Part shown: one piece after another, positions 32,313 to 42,685 of the stretch
Layout of the letters: every line of letters begins with the position of its first letter
How positions within the stretch are numbered: the first letter of the stretch is position 1
Assembly: GCA_947169185.1 (NCBI GenBank)
Contig: CAMVOS010000013.1
Span: forward strand, 1 to 59,763
DNA: 59,763 nucleotides
From: an uncultured Prevotella sp.
Lineage (GTDB): Bacteria; Bacteroidota; Bacteroidia; Bacteroidales; Bacteroidaceae
Reading direction: 5' to 3'
Notes under the pieces: generated by a model
The model's database searches: none
What the model was told of the DNA's origin: nothing
What the model saw: only the letters and a program-made list of their open reading frames with translations
Made by a program: the position numbers and the translations under genes

Positions 32313-34649
32313 ATGAACGTAATTACAAAAACCATTCAATTGCCTGATGGAAGAACCATCACAATTGAGACCGGGAAAGTGGCAAAGCAGGCCGATGGCA
32401 GTGTGATGCTCCGCATGAACAACACTGTGCTGCTGGCTACTGTTTGTGCCGCAAAAGATGCAGTTCCCGGAACAGATTTCATGCCTCTGCAGGTTGACTA
32501 CAGAGAGCAGTATGCCGCAGCAGGACGTTTTCCTGGCGGTTTCACCAAGCGCGAGGGTAAAGCCTCTGACAATGAGATTCTGACGAGCCGTCTGGTTGAC
32601 CGTGTGCTCCGTCCGCTGTTCCCCTCTAACTATCACGCAGAAGTTTTTGTCAACGTAATGCTGCTCAGCGCCGATGGTGTTGACCAGCCCGATGCATTGG
32701 CAGGTTTTGCTGCATCGGCTGCGCTGGCATGTTCAGATATCCCCTTCGAGTGCCCCATCAGTGAGGTGCGTGTAGCCCGTATCAATGGCGAGTACGTCAT
32801 CGATCCTACCTTCGAGCAGATGAAGGAAGCCGACATGGACATCATGGTTGGTGCCTCTGCTGAGAACATCATGATGGTAGAAGGTGAGATGAAGGAAGTC
32901 AGTGAGCAGGATCTGCTCGGCGCCCTGAAGGCTGCCATGGACGCTATCAAGCCCATGTGCGAGTTGCAGGTTGCCCTCTCTAAGGAGCTAGGTGTCGACG
33001 TGAAGCGCGAGTACGACCACGAGATCAACGACGAGGCTCTGCGCGAGCGCATGAACAAGGAGCTCTATCAGCCCGCCTACGACATCACCAAGCAGGCTCT
33101 CGAGAAGCACGCACGTGCTGAGGCTTTCGAGAAGATTCTTGAGGACTTCAAGGAGAAGTTCCTGGCTGAGGTTCCTGAGGATTCTGAGATTTCCAAGGAA
33201 GACTACGAGGCTATGATGGACCGCTACTATCACGACGTGGAGCGCGACGCTATGCGCCGTTGCATCCTCGACGAGGGTATCCGTCTCGATGGTCGTAAGA
33301 CTGACGAGATTCGTCCTATCTGGTGCGAGGTTTCTCCCCTGCCCATGCCTCACGGAAGTTCTATCTTTACCCGTGGTGAGACACAGTCGCTGACCACCGT
33401 CACTCTGGGTACCAAGCTCGACGAGAAGCTGGTTGACGACGTGCTCGACAAGAGCTATCAGCGTTTCCTGCTGCACTACAACTTCCCCCCATTCTGTACG
33501 GGTGAGGCTAAGGCACAGCGTGGCGTAGGTCGTCGTGAGATTGGTCACGGACACCTGGCTTGGCGTGGTCTGAAGGAGATGATTCCTGCCGACTTCCCCT
33601 ACACCGTTCGTGTCGTGAGCCAGATTATGGAGTCTAACGGTTCTTCATCAATGGCTACCGTCTGCGCTGGTACGCTGGCTCTGATGGATGCTGGCGTTCC
33701 CATGAAGAAGCCTGTATCAGGTATTGCTATGGGTCTGATTAAGAATCCTGGTGAAGATAAGTACGCTGTACTGTCAGATATCCTTGGTGACGAGGACCAT
33801 CTGGGTGATATGGACTTCAAGACCACTGGTACAAAGGACGGTCTGACCGCTACCCAGATGGATATCAAGTGCGACGGTCTGTCGTTCGACATCCTCGAGA
33901 AAGCTCTCATGCAGGCAAAGGCTGGTCGTGAGCACATCCTGAAGTGCATCACCGATACCATCGCCGAGCCACGTCCTGAGCTGAAGCCCCATGTACCTCG
34001 CATCGAGGCCTTCGAGATTCCGAAGGAGTTCATCGGTGCCGTTATAGGTCCTGGCGGAAAGATTATCCAGCAGATGCAAGAAGATACCGGTGCTACCATC
34101 ACCATCGACGAGGAAGACGGTGTTGGCAAGATTCAGGTCAGCGGTCCTAACAAGGAAAGCATCGACGCTGCCATCGCTAAGATCAAGGCCATTGTGGCCA
34201 TCCCAGAGATTGGTGAGGTGTACGAGGGTACTGTTCGTAGCATCATGCCTTATGGCTGCTTCGTAGAGTTCATGCCTGGCAAGGATGGTCTGCTGCACAT
34301 CAGCGAGATTGACTGGAAGCGCCTTGAGACTGTCGAAGAGGCAGGTATCAAGGAAGGCGACAAGATTCAGGTGAAGCTCCTGGAGATTGACCCCAAGACT
34401 GGTAAGTTCAAGCTCTCGCACCGTGTGCTCATCGAGAAGCCTGCTGACTATGTAGAGCCCCAGCAGCGTCGTCGTGAGCGTGGCGAGCGCCCTGAGCGTG
34501 GCGAGCGTCGTCCTCGTCCTGAGCGAAATGATCGTGGCGAGCGTCGTAACCATGGCGAGCGTCGTGAGCGCAATGACGAGTTCAAGGCTCCCGCAGAAAA
34601 CAACGAGCCTAAGGACTTCAGTGACGAGCTCGACAAGATGGATTTCTAA
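32313..34649 (+). CDS. pnp: Polynucleotide phosphorylase
   Basis: 778 residues from the ATG at 32313; upstream in-frame codons (32253 on) are not coding because they fall at the promoter. 3'-5' phosphorolytic exoribonuclease of RNA turnover. Two RNase PH cores ([21 protein letters not shown] at about 50-70; [14 protein letters not shown] in the second), a KH domain ([15 protein letters not shown] near 570), and an S1 domain ([19 protein letters not shown]). An unusual C-terminal tail of about 60 residues follows, rich in Arg-Arg-Gly-Glu repeats, a likely RNA-binding extension. Strong terminator after it. Confidence 0.97.
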   Translation: MNVITKTIQLPDGRTITIETGKVAKQADGSVMLRMNNTVLLATVCAAKDAVPGTDFMPLQVDYREQYAAAGRFPGGFTKREGKASDNEILTSRLVDRVLRPLFPSNYHAEVFVNVMLLSADGVDQPDALAGFAASAALACSDIPFECPISEVRVARINGEYVIDPTFEQMKEADMDIMVGASAENIMMVEGEMKEVSEQDLLGALKAAMDAIKPMCELQVALSKELGVDVKREYDHEINDEALRERMNKELYQPAYDITKQALEKHARAEAFEKILEDFKEKFLAEVPEDSEISKEDYEAMMDRYYHDVERDAMRRCILDEGIRLDGRKTDEIRPIWCEVSPLPMPHGSSIFTRGETQSLTTVTLGTKLDEKLVDDVLDKSYQRFLLHYNFPPFCTGEAKAQRGVGRREIGHGHLAWRGLKEMIPADFPYTVRVVSQIMESNGSSSMATVCAGTLALMDAGVPMKKPVSGIAMGLIKNPGEDKYAVLSDILGDEDHLGDMDFKTTGTKDGLTATQMDIKCDGLSFDILEKALMQAKAGREHILKCITDTIAEPRPELKPHVPRIEAFEIPKEFIGAVIGPGGKIIQQMQEDTGATITIDEEDGVGKIQVSGPNKESIDAAIAKIKAIVAIPEIGEVYEGTVRSIMPYGCFVEFMPGKDGLLHISEIDWKRLETVEEAGIKEGDKIQVKLLEIDPKTGKFKLSHRVLIEKPADYVEPQQRRRERGERPERGERRPRPERNDRGERRNHGERRERNDEFKAPAENNEPKDFSDELDKMDF

Positions 34650-34667
34650 ACAAAGACATCACATCAT

Positions 34668-34706
34668 AAAGAATCCCGATAAGCAGTTTGCCTATCGGGA
34701 TTCTTT
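34668..34706. terminator. Bidirectional terminator between pnp and GH97
   Basis: 14-bp stem, arms AAAGAATCCCGATA (34668-34681) and its complement (34693-34706), followed by T-run. It ends 2 nt before the GH97 stop codon. Confidence 0.9.
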
Positions 34707-34707
34707 T

Positions 34708-36654
34708 TTATTGCTGTCCAACTATCAGAAAACCGCCATTCTCAGGAATGGTCATAGTCAGCTGTTGTTTCTTGTTCTGCTTTACCTGCTTCACAGAACC
34801 ATTCAGCTGGGCATCGTCAGCATAGACGGTAAGCTGGGTGTCCTTGGCGAACATGGGCAGTGTGATGGTCTTCTTCAAGGGCTGTTTCTCTGAATTGATA
34901 CCTGCTACGTACCAAGTGTTACCAGCACGACGGGCAATGATGGCATATTTGCCAGGATAGCCGTCGATATAGCGAACCTCGTCCCATGTGGTGGGCACCT
35001 GCTTCATGAAGTCTATAGCCCAGGCTGGAGCATCGTCAAGGTTGTTGGGTGCCAAGGCGAAATGCTGGACACTGCTCTGGAACAGGACGGCAGTGGCGAG
35101 TGCATAGACATCGCTGGTACGACGATAGGTGCCGCGGTCGTTGCCTGGACTATAGCGCTTGTTAAGGGTAGAGCCACCGAAGTCCATCGAAGCTACGGTA
35201 TTACGGATAAAGGTATGCGTACAACCATTCTTGGCCTCAGCATCGCAGGCGCCTTGTCCGAAGCTCAGGTTCTCGGAGGCCAGTACAGCCTCAGAGGCCA
35301 CAAAGTTAGGATACATGCGCTCCCAACCACGAGGTAGAGTGCATCCGTGGAAGATGACCTGCAAACCAAAATCGTTGGCATCAGTCAGAATGTCTTCGTA
35401 AAGCTGCATCATAGGCTGCTTGTCTCCACCGAAGAAGTCGACCTTGATTCCCAGAATACCGTTATCCTGCATCCATTTCATCTCCTTACGACGGGCTGCC
35501 GAACGGTCCATCTTGAAGCGTGGCCCTTGTGGTGCATCATTCCAAGTACCATTACTGTTATACCATAGGAACAATCCCACACCCTTCGACTGAGCATAGC
35601 GTGACAGCTCAGCTATACGGTCGTAACCAATCTTGGTGTCCCACCAGGCGTCGACCAGTACAGAACGATAACCCATGGCTGCTGAGAAGTCGATATACTC
35701 CTTCTGCTCCTTGTAGTTGCAGCTGTTGTCCATGCGGATAATCCACGACCAAGAACCCTTACCGTAGGTGTAGGCCTTCGAAGCCTTGTATTTAGGCTGT
35801 ACAAGGTCATTGGCAATGGTAGTCTCTACGATAGGAGCCAGCGTACTGCCAATGGTCATAGTGCGCCAAGGAGTCAAGGCAGGAAGTGCCACCGAGGCAG
35901 TAGGCGAACCAAAGCCATTCAGTTCTTCCTTCTGTGGGAAGTCGATGCTATATTTGGCACCACCGTCGTTCTTCAGAGCACAGCCCACGTAATTGCCGTC
36001 AGTGCCTGTCTCGGAGATAATGACCCATCCGGCAGGCGTCTTGAACAGGCAGGGGAAAGTATAGCCCTGCCCCCATCCGTTCTTACCCATCTGGTCATCC
36101 CAGGTGTAAGAGGTCTCGTAACTGGGATAGGTACGCGCGAAGCCACCCATAGGCTTCACCTGCGGACAGAGGAAGGTGGTGGTACCCTCAGGCAATACGA
36201 AGCTACTGGCCTCACCCTCCACGATAGCACTCATCATGTCCTTCTTCGGAGCATAGATTTTATAGCGATAGGCGACGTCACGACCAGTGACACGAAAAAT
36301 AATGTCAAGGGCAGGCTTGCCTTGTTTCTCAAACTGGCAGACAGCCTCCGTAGCCTCATAGCTGACATGGCTCTGCTTGATAGTCTTCAGATCATACGCG
36401 TCCTTGAAAACACTCGTCTTGCAGTCTTTCAGGGTCAGTCCCTGTGACAGATCGCCAAAGTTCATCTTCACGCCCAATGGTGAGCGCTCGATATATACAG
36501 TACCGTTTAGCGTTACCTGATACGTGGGACGTCCACCGTCGTCACTCACCGTGACAGCCATCGTGCCATCTGGACTTTGGAATGTTTTCTCAGTTGCTTG
36601 GGCTGGCAGCAGACAGAACGCCAATGCTGCAGTTGCCATCATTTGTTTCATCAT
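34708..36654 (-). CDS. Glycoside hydrolase family 97, retaining type
   Basis: 648 residues, signal peptide (MMKQMMATAALAFCLLPAQA). GH97: N-terminal beta-sandwich, catalytic (beta/alpha)8 barrel at about 270-550, C-terminal beta domain. The barrel holds LVDAWWDT and GIKVDFFGG; the Asp of KVDFF (D406) is the nucleophile position of the retaining alpha-galactosidase group, not the Glu of the inverting SusB-type alpha-glucosidases. A Ca-site Glu and acid/base region around ASEAVLASEN also fits. Second gene of a two-gene operon with GH95. Confidence 0.92.
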   Translation of the reverse strand: MMKQMMATAALAFCLLPAQATEKTFQSPDGTMAVTVSDDGGRPTYQVTLNGTVYIERSPLGVKMNFGDLSQGLTLKDCKTSVFKDAYDLKTIKQSHVSYEATEAVCQFEKQGKPALDIIFRVTGRDVAYRYKIYAPKKDMMSAIVEGEASSFVLPEGTTTFLCPQVKPMGGFARTYPSYETSYTWDDQMGKNGWGQGYTFPCLFKTPAGWVIISETGTDGNYVGCALKNDGGAKYSIDFPQKEELNGFGSPTASVALPALTPWRTMTIGSTLAPIVETTIANDLVQPKYKASKAYTYGKGSWSWIIRMDNSCNYKEQKEYIDFSAAMGYRSVLVDAWWDTKIGYDRIAELSRYAQSKGVGLFLWYNSNGTWNDAPQGPRFKMDRSAARRKEMKWMQDNGILGIKVDFFGGDKQPMMQLYEDILTDANDFGLQVIFHGCTLPRGWERMYPNFVASEAVLASENLSFGQGACDAEAKNGCTHTFIRNTVASMDFGGSTLNKRYSPGNDRGTYRRTSDVYALATAVLFQSSVQHFALAPNNLDDAPAWAIDFMKQVPTTWDEVRYIDGYPGKYAIIARRAGNTWYVAGINSEKQPLKKTITLPMFAKDTQLTVYADDAQLNGSVKQVKQNKKQQLTMTIPENGGFLIVGQQ

Positions 36655-36673
36655 ACTTTAAGTTTATAATAAG

Positions 36674-36722
36674 TTACAAGATTCAAGTTTCAAGATTCAT
36701 TTTTCATCTTTCATCTTTAATT
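36674..36722 (-). repeat. 7-nt word array encoding the GH95 C terminus and the spacer to GH97
   Basis: Seven exact-period units on the plus strand: TTACAAG, ATTCAAG, TTTCAAG, ATTCATT, TTTCATC, TTTCATC, TTTAATT. The GH95 stop codon lies in the middle, so its last residues (LKMKDEK) are encoded by repeats. Confidence 0.9.
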
Positions 36723-39201
36723 GGTACGTCTGCCCCGCAGTCGTATCCAAGTCGTACTCATAAACCTTGCGAAGTGGCAAGACTGACATCGACTTAAGTT
36801 CCTTAGACTGTAACGGCTGCTTGATAATGGCAGGTGTCAACAGCTGGTTGGGACATGCACCCTGTGCTTCGTTCAACGTGACACCCTTGGCACCTTTTAC
36901 CAACTGCAGGGGCACATACGAACGCAGGCGCAACGTACCGCCAATGGTCGAACGGATGCTTGCTGAACGAAGTTTACCTTCGCTCCATACCTCATCGACA
37001 ACAAAGCCACCACGGGCCCTCAGGCCTTTCACCTCACCAGCCTTCCAGTCGTCGGGCAGGGCAGGTAACAGCTGTACAGCACCGTCATGGCTCTGCAACA
37101 GCATCTCACAGATACCTGCTGACACGCCGAAGTTACCGTCAATCTGGAAGGGTGGATGGGCATCGAACAAGTTGGGGTATGTGCGTCCGTTGGGATATTG
37201 ACGTGCCTTGCTGTCGTCGGGCAGCAACTTTAGCATGTTCTTGATAATCTGGAAAGCATGGTTGCCATCGAGCATGCGCGCCCAGAAATTCGTCTTCCAA
37301 CCCAAGCTCCAGCCAGTGGCCATATCGCCACGTTGTTTCAGCGTGTTGGCAGCAGCTGTAAACAGTTCGGGATGGGTATAGGGCGATATCTGGTTCGAGG
37401 GATACAGTCCATAGAGGTGCGAAATGTGGCGATGCTCATCCTTAGGATCATCAGCATCTATCAGCCACTCCTGCAGTTGTCCGTAGCGACCAATCTGCAT
37501 AGGAGGCAGATTAGCAATCTGGAACTTAAGGTTGGCAGCAAATAGGCTGTCCTTGCCCAAAGCCTGAGCAGCCAGCAAAGCCTGCGACAGCACGTCAAAG
37601 GCTATCTGATTGTCCATTGTCGAACCAGCACAGACATTGGTGCCCTTGCCCCTTGGTCCGTGTTCAGGCGATACGGTGGGAACGGTCATCAGCCATCCAG
37701 CAGCCTGCTTGATTTCGCCTGCGGCAGGATAGGTCTGCATGTAGTCGAGCAGGAATTCTGCAGCACCCTTCATGACGGGGTAGTATTTGGCCAAGAAGTC
37801 CTTATCGCCCGTATACAGGTAGTGTTGCCAGATATGGGTCGTCAGCCATGCGCCACCTGTTGGGAACATGCCCCAAGGTGTACCGTCTACAGGACCGGCA
37901 ATGCGCCACAGATCCGTGTTATGGTGGGCCACCCAACCCTTACAGTCATACATCTCCTTGGCTGTCTTGGCACCCGTCTCGCTCAGTTCACGTGTCATCT
38001 CGAACAGTGGCTGCTGTGTCTCGGCAAGATTACCAATAAGTGCAGGCCAGTAGTTCATCTCAGCATTGATGTTGATAGTGTACTTCGAGTCCCAAGGGGC
38101 GTTCATCTTGTCGTTCCATACGCCTTGCAGATTGGCGGGCTGTCCGCCTGGCTGACTCGACGAGATGAGCAAATAGCGCCCATACTGCATCATCAGCGAA
38201 ACCATGTCTAGGTCGGTACCGTCGAAGGATCCTAAACGTTCGTCGGTGGGAAGGTTGCTTCCACTGGTCTTGCCCAAAGTCAATGATACGCGGTTGTATT
38301 GTTCCTGATATTTCTTGATATGGTCGGCCAGCAACTGCTTGTAGGACTTACCCTTCAGGCCGTCTAACGTCTCGTTGTTCTTCTTGACGGGATTGCCGCT
38401 GACGTCGTGATAGTTTACGAAGTTGGTGGCGGCTGTGATGTAAAGCGTTGCCGTAGTGGCATCGTCCACTTCGATAGCGTGAACCTTGCGCTCTATCTTA
38501 CCATCGGTTTCCACCTTGATGCGGCACTCGGCATTCAGACCTGCCTTAATGCCTTCCTGTTCCACACCTTCAACAACAGCTGCCAACTCGTAGACGGCTT
38601 TATGCTCACGTTCTGTGACATTGAACACATTAGCCTTCAGCTGCGAGGTGAAGTCGATGTCGAACTCCAACTTATTCTTTTTGCTGGCCTTCAGCTGTAC
38701 AACAATGACGTTGTCCGCCTGTGAGGCAAAGACGGTACGCTCGTACTTCACACCATCGCTGGTATAAGTGGTCATAGCAATGGCATTACCCAGATTCAGT
38801 TCGCGGCGATAGTTGCTGACGTCTTTATGCTCCAACTTCAGCTTCACGCTACCCAGCGGCAGGAAACGCATACCGTGAGGACCTTTGACAAAGTGGCGGT
38901 CGATAAGTTTGGCTGCTTGGTTTTCCTTGCCTTCAAAAATCAGACGACGCACCTCAGGCAGAGCTGCCAACGACTCCTTCGAGTTATTGTCGTGAGGCGA
39001 ACCACTCCAGAACGTCTCCTCATTCAGCTGGATTTCTTCCACGTCAGTACCACCATACACCATCGCTCCCAGATGCGAATTGCCAATGGGCAAAGCCTCA
39101 AGCCAATGCGATGCAGGCTTGTTATACCACAGTTTGTGCTGTTGCGCACTCATCGTCATAGCCACCAAGGCCACCGATGCCAAACAAATCAGTTTCTTCA
39201 T
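36697..39201 (-). CDS. Glycoside hydrolase family 95, alpha-L-fucosidase/galactosidase
   Basis: 834 residues from the ATG at 39201 (MKKLICL, signal peptide ending near MSAQ; the earlier ATG at 39213 adds four residues). GH95 cleaves alpha-1,2-linked fucose (or L-galactose). Visible catalytic context: N-terminal [27 protein letters not shown] (two Asn), SPEHGPRG (Glu, proposed acid), and [12 protein letters not shown] (Asp). Together with GH97 it suggests a pathway stripping fucose and alpha-galactose/glucose from a plant or host glycan. No SusC/SusD pair is in the window. Confidence 0.94.
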   Translation of the reverse strand: MKKLICLASVALVAMTMSAQQHKLWYNKPASHWLEALPIGNSHLGAMVYGGTDVEEIQLNEETFWSGSPHDNNSKESLAALPEVRRLIFEGKENQAAKLIDRHFVKGPHGMRFLPLGSVKLKLEHKDVSNYRRELNLGNAIAMTTYTSDGVKYERTVFASQADNVIVVQLKASKKNKLEFDIDFTSQLKANVFNVTEREHKAVYELAAVVEGVEQEGIKAGLNAECRIKVETDGKIERKVHAIEVDDATTATLYITAATNFVNYHDVSGNPVKKNNETLDGLKGKSYKQLLADHIKKYQEQYNRVSLTLGKTSGSNLPTDERLGSFDGTDLDMVSLMMQYGRYLLISSSQPGGQPANLQGVWNDKMNAPWDSKYTININAEMNYWPALIGNLAETQQPLFEMTRELSETGAKTAKEMYDCKGWVAHHNTDLWRIAGPVDGTPWGMFPTGGAWLTTHIWQHYLYTGDKDFLAKYYPVMKGAAEFLLDYMQTYPAAGEIKQAAGWLMTVPTVSPEHGPRGKGTNVCAGSTMDNQIAFDVLSQALLAAQALGKDSLFAANLKFQIANLPPMQIGRYGQLQEWLIDADDPKDEHRHISHLYGLYPSNQISPYTHPELFTAAANTLKQRGDMATGWSLGWKTNFWARMLDGNHAFQIIKNMLKLLPDDSKARQYPNGRTYPNLFDAHPPFQIDGNFGVSAGICEMLLQSHDGAVQLLPALPDDWKAGEVKGLRARGGFVVDEVWSEGKLRSASIRSTIGGTLRLRSYVPLQLVKGAKGVTLNEAQGACPNQLLTPAIIKQPLQSKELKSMSVLPLRKVYEYDLDTTAGQTYQLKMKDEK

Positions 39202-39243
39202 GTCATTTAACAACTTTAAGGGTCTCGTTTATGTTATTGCCTG

Positions 39244-39251
39244 CGAAGATA
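39244..39251 (-). promoter_or_regulatory. Possible -7 box of the GH95-GH97 operon
   Basis: Minus-strand TATCTTCG, one mismatch to TAnnTTTG; leader about 40 nt. Confidence 0.4.
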
Positions 39252-39338
39252 CGAAAAAAAATCGGTCTGACAATGCATCTGCCCGACTTTTTTCGTTACA
39301 TTTTCTATAATTTTGTAGACCTTTTGAAAATAATTCAT

Positions 39339-39346
39339 TAAATTTG
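39339..39346 (+). promoter_or_regulatory. -7 box of the exported flavodoxin
   Basis: TAAATTTG; a TTTG at 39312-39315 sits 23 nt upstream, slightly long for -33. Confidence 0.5.
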
Positions 39347-39362
39347 CAGACAAAAATTAAAC

Positions 39363-40166
39363 ATGATGAAAAAGATCTTATTATCAATTGCAATGATGGC
39401 ATGTGTCGCTACTTGTTACGCACAAAAAACCTTGGTGCTTTACTATTCAGAAACGGGTTCCACCAAAACCGTAGCAGAGGAGTTGCAGAAACAACTTGGT
39501 GCTGACATTGAAAGCATTGAGGCTGTGAAGCCTTATTCGGGCAACTTCCAAGAAACGATACAACGCGGACAACACGAGATGCAGAGTGGCCTGTGGCCCG
39601 AATTGAAACCTCTGAAATCGACGCTCGCCAAGTATGATGTTATTTTCTTGGGCTATCCCATATGGTTTGGCACCTATGCCAATCCTATCGTCACACTCGT
39701 GAAGGGCAATGACTTTGCAGGTAAGAGCATCGTGCCTTTCTGCACGTTCGGAAGTGGTGGACTGAACACCTCATCGGATGCGCTGAAGAAAGCCTTGCCC
39801 AAGGCCAAGATACAGAAAGGCTATGGTGTGCGTACCGCACGCATAGCCTCAGCCAACAAGGAGCTTGACCGATTTCTGAAGGAGAACGGCTACAAGAAAG
39901 GTTCTGTTGAAAAACTACCAGAGTATTCTGTCCAGCAGCCTGTCGATGAGGCTGAAAAAGCCATCTTCGATGCCGCCTGCTCTAACTATCAGTTCCCGCT
40001 TGGCACACCACAAACCGTTGGCAAACGTACCACTGACGACAGCACCGACTATAAGTACACTGTCAAGAGTCGTGGCTTTGATGGCAATGAGTCTACCTCG
40101 ACCATTTATGTCACGGTCAGTAAGCAAGCTGGTGCTAAGCCTGAATTCACAGAGGTCGTTCGATAG
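39363..40166 (+). CDS. Exported flavodoxin-like protein
   Basis: 267 residues. Signal peptide MMKKILLSIAMMACVATCYAQ, then a flavodoxin fold: YYSETGSTKTVAEELQKQLGA is the FMN phosphate-binding loop, GYPIWFGTYANPI and TFGSGGLNTSSDAL are the other FMN-contact loops. A C-terminal extension of about 80 residues has no recognised domain. Flavodoxins of this short-loop type usually act in the cytosol, so a signal peptide on one is unusual. It may be a periplasmic quinone/flavin reductase. It is convergent with the M6 gene (11 nt). Confidence 0.85.
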   Translation: MMKKILLSIAMMACVATCYAQKTLVLYYSETGSTKTVAEELQKQLGADIESIEAVKPYSGNFQETIQRGQHEMQSGLWPELKPLKSTLAKYDVIFLGYPIWFGTYANPIVTLVKGNDFAGKSIVPFCTFGSGGLNTSSDALKKALPKAKIQKGYGVRTARIASANKELDRFLKENGYKKGSVEKLPEYSVQQPVDEAEKAIFDAACSNYQFPLGTPQTVGKRTTDDSTDYKYTVKSRGFDGNESTSTIYVTVSKQAGAKPEFTEVVR

Positions 40167-40183
40167 ATAGCAGTAAGCTATCT
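40165..40183. terminator. Small hairpin at the flavodoxin/M6 convergence
   Basis: AGATAGC (40165-40171) and GCTATCT (40177-40183), loop of 5, no T-tract. It spans both stop codons. Confidence 0.35.
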
Positions 40184-41800
40184 GACGACGACCTTACGAC
40201 CGTTAACGATATACAGCCCCTTTGCGGGCTGAACCACGCGCTGACCAGCAAGGTTATAGACGTCACCTCTTACATCAGCCATCTTACTTCTAATAACGTT
40301 AATGCCTGTCGCATCGTTGGAAGCAATCTTGAAGCTGACAGTCCCGAACTCTGAATTTTCGGTGATGTTGCTGAGCATAAAACCGACGTCCTTGGCTTTC
40401 GAACTGTCCCAAAAACAGTAGTTGGGCAACTGCATCTGGTCGGTCAGCGATGTCACGTTCTTAGAACCTGGGAAAGTGGCCGATTGCAGACTTTCCTGCC
40501 ATTCCTGTCTGGTATATGTCTTGCCGTCACCACGCAGATGGCTGTTAATCAACCTGCCACCAGCAGGTACAACGGCCACTGCGGGATGACCCGGATTATT
40601 GTTTGGCGAATCGGTCATGTTTACGGTAGTGTATGGATAGTCAACATGGTAGACCAGCAGGCCATGAGCTTCGCCATACTGGTTAAGCCCGCGTTTCTGC
40701 ACATTCTCCATGACGATAAAGTCACAATCGTTATTGCTGTTCACCAGCTTATAGGCCTTACCGCCTTCTATCAATGGTGTCATATCAGCTATTTGGCAGC
40801 TGTCATCTACCATCATGCTTCTGACATCTTCCACCTCCGTCCAACCCATCACTTCCTGTTCCCATGCCGTATAGGGACAAGGGCAAAAACTGTTGTAGTT
40901 ATAGAGCCCATAGTCCATGATGCTGAACGACTCCATGCCCTGATTATTTACGTATCCACTAGATCGAGTGGCATAAAGGTCAGGCAGTCCCATACAATGC
41001 GAGAACTCATGAATGAAGACACCTGTGCCATTGATGAATTTCGAATAATCGTAAGGCTTGCCATTGGAGGAAACACCTTTGCTGGGATTGAACAATTCTG
41101 AGCAACAATTGAAGCGCGAAATACGCAGCGCATCATTCAGTTTGATGTTCTGATAACTGGCCTTGGCCCAAATGGTACTATCGGCACCACCCTGATTCTG
41201 TCCGTATCCAGCAAAGATGACGCATACCAATTCGACACGCCCGTCCTTGTCGTTGTCGTAGATACTCCAGTCGCTGACAACATCATTTGCCAACTCCATA
41301 GCATCGCGACAGAAGTCTGAGAATTTGTCGTCAGAACCCGTCTTATTTTTACCACCGTAGTAAGCCATCTTCTGAGGGAGGGTAATTGGTCCTACGACGT
41401 CGAACTGTGGCGAGAACTTCTTATGACTACAGGTCTCGAAATACTGGCGCACACTGGCAGAATTCAGTTGGTTCATGTTGCCCAAATTCTCTTGTTTGTC
41501 AGCATTCAGATATTGATCGAAGGCCTTAACAGGGTCGTTGACGGTAAAGCCTACATCCTGGAAGGCAGCCAGAATGGTCAGTACGCGCGGACTTCCACTA
41601 TGCTGTAAATACAAACTTTCACCTATCATTGCTGACGATGCACACTGGATGTCATCACAAAACGGGGTGACAGCTTCCGCCAATGGCGCTACCATCTTGC
41701 CATCGCTCAGCTTCATGGGTATGAGTCCACGTAGGGGAGGTGCCGCATTAACACACAGTACAGAGCATGCTATTGTCAGGAATAAAACCAACTTCTTCAT
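40178..41800 (-). CDS. M6-family metallopeptidase with T9SS-like tail
   Basis: 540 residues, signal peptide (cleavage near NAA). Zn-metallopeptidase of the immune-inhibitor-A/M6 type: HEFSHCMGLPD at about 264-274 supplies the two His and the Glu, and the Asp of LPD a possible third ligand. Secreted endopeptidase. The last about 25 residues (VYNLAGQRV ... GLYIVNGRKVVV) match the short C-terminal sorting tail of the type IX secretion system seen in Prevotella. Divergent from a papain-like lipoprotein gene, sharing a 90-bp control region. Confidence 0.9.
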   Translation of the reverse strand: MKKLVLFLTIACSVLCVNAAPPLRGLIPMKLSDGKMVAPLAEAVTPFCDDIQCASSAMIGESLYLQHSGSPRVLTILAAFQDVGFTVNDPVKAFDQYLNADKQENLGNMNQLNSASVRQYFETCSHKKFSPQFDVVGPITLPQKMAYYGGKNKTGSDDKFSDFCRDAMELANDVVSDWSIYDNDKDGRVELVCVIFAGYGQNQGGADSTIWAKASYQNIKLNDALRISRFNCCSELFNPSKGVSSNGKPYDYSKFINGTGVFIHEFSHCMGLPDLYATRSSGYVNNQGMESFSIMDYGLYNYNSFCPCPYTAWEQEVMGWTEVEDVRSMMVDDSCQIADMTPLIEGGKAYKLVNSNNDCDFIVMENVQKRGLNQYGEAHGLLVYHVDYPYTTVNMTDSPNNNPGHPAVAVVPAGGRLINSHLRGDGKTYTRQEWQESLQSATFPGSKNVTSLTDQMQLPNYCFWDSSKAKDVGFMLSNITENSEFGTVSFKIASNDATGINVIRSKMADVRGDVYNLAGQRVVQPAKGLYIVNGRKVVVR

Positions 41801-41825
41801 ATAACCTTATTGTTTGTTACGGCTG

Positions 41826-41833
41826 CAAAGATA
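41826..41833 (-). promoter_or_regulatory. -7 box of the M6 gene
   Basis: Minus-strand TATCTTTG followed by C; leader about 25 nt. Confidence 0.6.
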
Positions 41834-41842
41834 CAAATTTTC

Positions 41843-41870
41843 TTTAAACTTTAAACGCTAAACTCTAAAC
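41843..41870 (+). repeat. 7-nt TTTAAAC/TCTAAAC word array
   Basis: TTTAAAC, TTTAAAC, GCTAAAC, TCTAAAC with an exact period of 7. It lies between two divergent -7 boxes, in the -33 region of both. Confidence 0.9.
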
Positions 41871-41877
41871 TTTTTTG

Positions 41878-41885
41878 TACCTTTG
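41878..41885 (+). promoter_or_regulatory. -7 box of the papain-like gene, nearly leaderless
   Basis: TACCTTTG; the ATG (41891) begins 6 nt after the box, so the transcript start falls at about 41889. Confidence 0.7.
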
Positions 41886-41890
41886 TCGCC

Positions 41891-42670
41891 ATGAAGGCAA
41901 GATGGACGTTTCTTTTAGCTGTTTTGATGTTGTTTGCGGCATGCAGTCGTAAGCAGCAGCACACTTTTACCAACGACCTGTTGCTGCCTATGACCCCTAT
42001 CAAGGATCAGGGCAAGTCGGAACTCTGCTGGGCGTATGCCATGCTGGCGACGATAGAGACGGAACACTTGGTCAGGGGCGACTCTGTCAACCTGTCGCCC
42101 GTCTACATCGGACGCATGATGGAAAGAGAAAACAAGCGTGCGATGGGACAGACGCTACTCAACATGATACAACAATATGGCATCGTGCCTTACGACGTGT
42201 TGCCCGACGATGCTACCGACGATCTGCCGACACCGAAATGGGTATTCATGCTGGGCGCCCGCTATACGCCTTGGGAGTTTGCCCACTCTGTCTGTGCACC
42301 AGACGAATATCTGTCGCTGACGTGTTTCCCCGATTCACCTTATTATAAAAAGATGATAGTACCCGTGCCTGACAACTGGGAAAAGAACACATTATTAAAT
42401 CTGCCGATAGACACGCTGCGCACGCATGTAGACCGTGCACTACGTCATCGTCATCCCGTCTGCTGGGAGAGTCGTGGACATGCCATGTGTATCGTTGGCA
42501 TGGCCCATGACGAGAATGGACGCCCCTACTACATCATGAAAAACTCATGGGGACCTAAAGGCCCCCACGATGGATTGGTTTATATGTCAGTCCGCAAGAT
42601 GTGGAAAGACATGATTGCTATTTACATGACTCGCGATGCCTATGAAGCATCATGGACTTCCGTACCATGA
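41891..42670 (+). CDS. C1 (papain-like) cysteine peptidase lipoprotein
   Basis: 259 residues. Lipobox LFAACSR (Cys 18). Papain-type catalytic set: oxyanion Gln and Cys in KDQGKSELCWAYA (Q40, C46), His in GHAMCIVGMAHDENG (H197), Asn in MKNSWGPKG (N218). C1B/bleomycin-hydrolase-like in style (HAM..VGMAHDENG.PYYIMKNSWG). Anchored to a membrane facing the periplasm or outside. Its start is nearly leaderless. 15 nt before the convergent phosphatase gene. Confidence 0.9.
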   Translation: MKARWTFLLAVLMLFAACSRKQQHTFTNDLLLPMTPIKDQGKSELCWAYAMLATIETEHLVRGDSVNLSPVYIGRMMERENKRAMGQTLLNMIQQYGIVPYDVLPDDATDDLPTPKWVFMLGARYTPWEFAHSVCAPDEYLSLTCFPDSPYYKKMIVPVPDNWEKNTLLNLPIDTLRTHVDRALRHRHPVCWESRGHAMCIVGMAHDENGRPYYIMKNSWGPKGPHDGLVYMSVRKMWKDMIAIYMTRDAYEASWTSVP

Positions 42671-42685
42671 AACCTATCCACATTA

